NCBI RefSeq assembly: GCF_025398735.1
Contig: NZ_CP104694.1
Location: forward strand, 361,501-425,500
Reading direction: 5' to 3'
DNA: 64,000 bases
Origin: Tahibacter amnicola
GTDB taxonomy: Bacteria; Pseudomonadota; Gammaproteobacteria; Xanthomonadales; Rhodanobacteraceae
This document shows, piece after piece, positions 62,404 to 64,000 of this stretch. Below the pieces are notes generated by a model. It was not told where the DNA came from. It searched no databases and saw nothing but the letters and a program-made list of their open reading frames with translations. A program made the position numbers and the translations under genes. Each line of letters opens with the position of its first letter. The stretch's first letter is position 1.

Positions 62404-64000
62404 GGTCGGCGTCGCGCGTATCGCGCAGGAACAGGCCACCGATGATCACGGTCGCCACCGCCACCACGATCGGATACCACAGCCCCGCGTAGGGGTCGCC
62501 TGTCAACGCCACCAGGGCGAATGCCGTGGTCGGCAGGAAGCCGCCGAACCAGCCGTTGCCGATGTGATACGGCAGGCTCATCGAGGTGTAGCGGATCCGT
62601 GTCGGGAACAGTTCCACCAGCCATGCGGCGATCGGCCCGTAGACCATCGTCACATACAGCACCAGCAGCGTGAGCAACGCGAGTACGGCGCCACGGTTGA
62701 TCCGCGCCGGATCGGCCTGGGCCGGATACCCGGCCGCCGCCACGGCGGTGGTGACGGCCGTGTTGAGCCGTTCGAGCCGCGGCGCCAGCGCCTCGGGCGC
62801 CAGCTGGCGGCCGTCAAAACTGTCGATCTGCGCCGATCCCACGCGGATCACCGCGCCACTGCCCGGCGCGCCGGCGATCGTGCGGTACGGCAGGTTGCGG
62901 CCAGCCAGCGCGGTCTTGGCGATATCGCAGGCGCTGCGGAAGGCCACATGCGATTTCAGCTCGCTCGGCACGAACTGGAACGCGCATTCGGAAACATCCG
63001 CCGTGAGCGTGATCGGCGCTGTTGCACTCGCCGCCTCCAGCTGCGGATTGGCGTAGTGCGTCAGGCCGCGGAAGATCGGGAAATAGGTCAGCGCCGCGAT
63101 GAGGCAACCGGCCAGCACGATCGGCTTGCGGCCGACCCGGTCCGACAGCCAGCCGAACAGTACGAAGAAGGGCGTGGCCAGGATCAACGCGCCGGCCATC
63201 AGCAGATTGGCGAGGGTCAGATCGACCTTGAGCGTGTGGGTCAGGAAGAACAGCGCATAGAACTGCCCGCAGTACCAGACGACGGCCTGGCCGGCGGTGG
63301 CGCCGAGCAGCGCCAGGAGGGCGACGCGGCCATTGCGCGAAAAGAAGCTCTCGCGGATGGGCGACTGGCTGACCCGACCGCTGCGCTGCATCTGCTGGAA
63401 CAACGGCGATTCGGCCAGCTGCAGGCGGATCCACACGGAAACGCCCAGCAGCACGATCGACAGGAGGAACGGAATGCGCCAGCCCCAGCGGGCGAAGCTG
63501 TCGGCATCCATGGCGCCGCGGCAGGCCAGGATCACCACCAGCGACAGCAGCAGGCCGAGCGTGGCCGTGGTCTGGATGAAGCTGGTGTAAAACCCGCGCC
63601 GCCCCGGTGGGGCGTGTTCGGCAACGTAGGTCGCTGCGCCGCCGTACTCGCCACCCAGCGCCAGGCCCTGCAGCAGGCGCAACACGATCAGGATGATCGG
63701 CGCGGCGATGCCGATCGAGGCATAGCCCGGCAAGATGCCGACCAGGCACGTCGAGACACCCATCAGCACGATCGTCACCAGGAAGGTGTGCTTGCGACCG
63801 ACCTTGTCCCCCAGGCGCCCGAACACCAGCGCGCCGAAGGGGCGCACCGCGAATCCGGCCGCAAAGGCCAGCAGGGCAAAGATGAAGCCACTGGTCGCAT
63901 CCAGTGCGGTGAAGAACTGCCTGGCGATGATGCCGGCCAGGGCGCCATACAGGTAGAAGTCGTACCACTCGAACACGGTACCCAGGCTCGACGCCAGGAT
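62396..64000 (-). CDS. MHS-family MFS transporter (N-terminus beyond window)
   Basis: 534 residues are visible; the first codons lie past the right edge. SLGTVFEWYDFYLYGALAG, FGALVFGRLGDKVGRKHTF and GLALGGEYGGAATYVAEHAP are hallmarks of metabolite:H+ symporters such as ProP and KgtP. An extra periplasmic-type loop of about 120 residues (LEAASATAPITLTADVSECA to QADPARINRG) sits between the central and last membrane segments, as in some longer members. Substrate unknown, probably a small organic acid or betaine. Confidence 0.82.
   Translation of the reverse strand: MLASSLGTVFEWYDFYLYGALAGIIARQFFTALDATSGFIFALLAFAAGFAVRPFGALVFGRLGDKVGRKHTFLVTIVLMGVSTCLVGILPGYASIGIAAPIILIVLRLLQGLALGGEYGGAATYVAEHAPPGRRGFYTSFIQTTATLGLLLSLVVILACRGAMDADSFARWGWRIPFLLSIVLLGVSVWIRLQLAESPLFQQMQRSGRVSQSPIRESFFSRNGRVALLALLGATAGQAVVWYCGQFYALFFLTHTLKVDLTLANLLMAGALILATPFFVLFGWLSDRVGRKPIVLAGCLIAALTYFPIFRGLTHYANPQLEAASATAPITLTADVSECAFQFVPSELKSHVAFRSACDIAKTALAGRNLPYRTIAGAPGSGAVIRVGSAQIDSFDGRQLAPEALAPRLERLNTAVTTAVAAAGYPAQADPARINRGAVLALLTLLVLYVTMVYGPIAAWLVELFPTRIRYTSMSLPYHIGNGWFGGFLPTTAFALVALTGDPYAGLWYPIVVAVATVIIGGLFLRDTRDADLN

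Noticed and set aside
1-64000. CRISPR array, tRNA or rRNA genes
   Set aside because: No regularly spaced repeats, cloverleaf-type arms or rRNA-like stretches were noticed in the intergenic regions.

Overview
The window is GC-rich with long overlapping gene chains. The housekeeping content (ubiJ-ubiB, phhA with a divergent Lrp-type regulator, an OleD-like reductase, an ECF sigma factor, class I fbp, yajQ-arfB) and a protein ending in an IFANGFEP-type tail suggest a gammaproteobacterium of the Xanthomonadales/Lysobacterales, perhaps Rhodanobacteraceae (Dokdonella/Tahibacter-like). That placement is inference from gene families. No tRNA, rRNA, CRISPR array, integrase or transposase was seen.

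Positions 1 to about 35,100 hold one arm of an I-type (Dot/Icm, IncI-Tra-like) type IVB secretion system. A leftward operon carries a DotJ-like gene, dotI/icmL and dotH/icmK (cut by the left edge). A rightward operon carries dotD, dotC, dotB, icmT, dotM, a periplasmic CPYC thiol oxidoreductase and an unknown membrane protein. dotA/traY lies at 10.7-13.4 kb. Between and after them are many small unknown genes, a two-component signalling block (hybrid kinase plus separate Hpt, and a second hybrid kinase that has lost both phospho-histidines) and a tightly coupled seven-gene leftward operon (35,070 to 28,505). That operon encodes two clearly paralogous secreted Cys-containing proteins and a shorter third relative, another secreted protein, an M23 peptidase and two cytoplasmic proteins. 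It is the best candidate in the window for an undescribed module, probably an envelope or surface part of the secretion system. dotG/icmE, dotO/icmB and dotL/icmO are not here and would be expected to the left. No relaxase is visible, so conjugation versus protein delivery cannot be decided.

From 35.4 kb to the right edge the content is ordinary chromosome: an OleD-like reductase, a LysE exporter with a divergent WYL regulator, ubiJ-ubiB, an ECF sigma factor with two small secreted proteins, truC-yajQ-arfB-acyltransferase, an orphan NarL-type sensor kinase, phhA/lrp, a rhomboid protease, a DUF885 peptidase, an RlmI-like methyltransferase, a WYL regulator, a spermidine-synthase-like protein, a large secreted protein, a lipoprotein, fbp, a 2OG oxygenase, a nitroreductase, a radical SAM protein, two small membrane proteins and an MHS-family transporter cut by the right edge.

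A cross-cutting observation is that dotD, lysE, ubiB and the dotA tail each break frame at a run of five or six G or C, and each is repaired by adding one or two bases to the run. This looks like homopolymer under-calling in the assembly rather than real gene decay.
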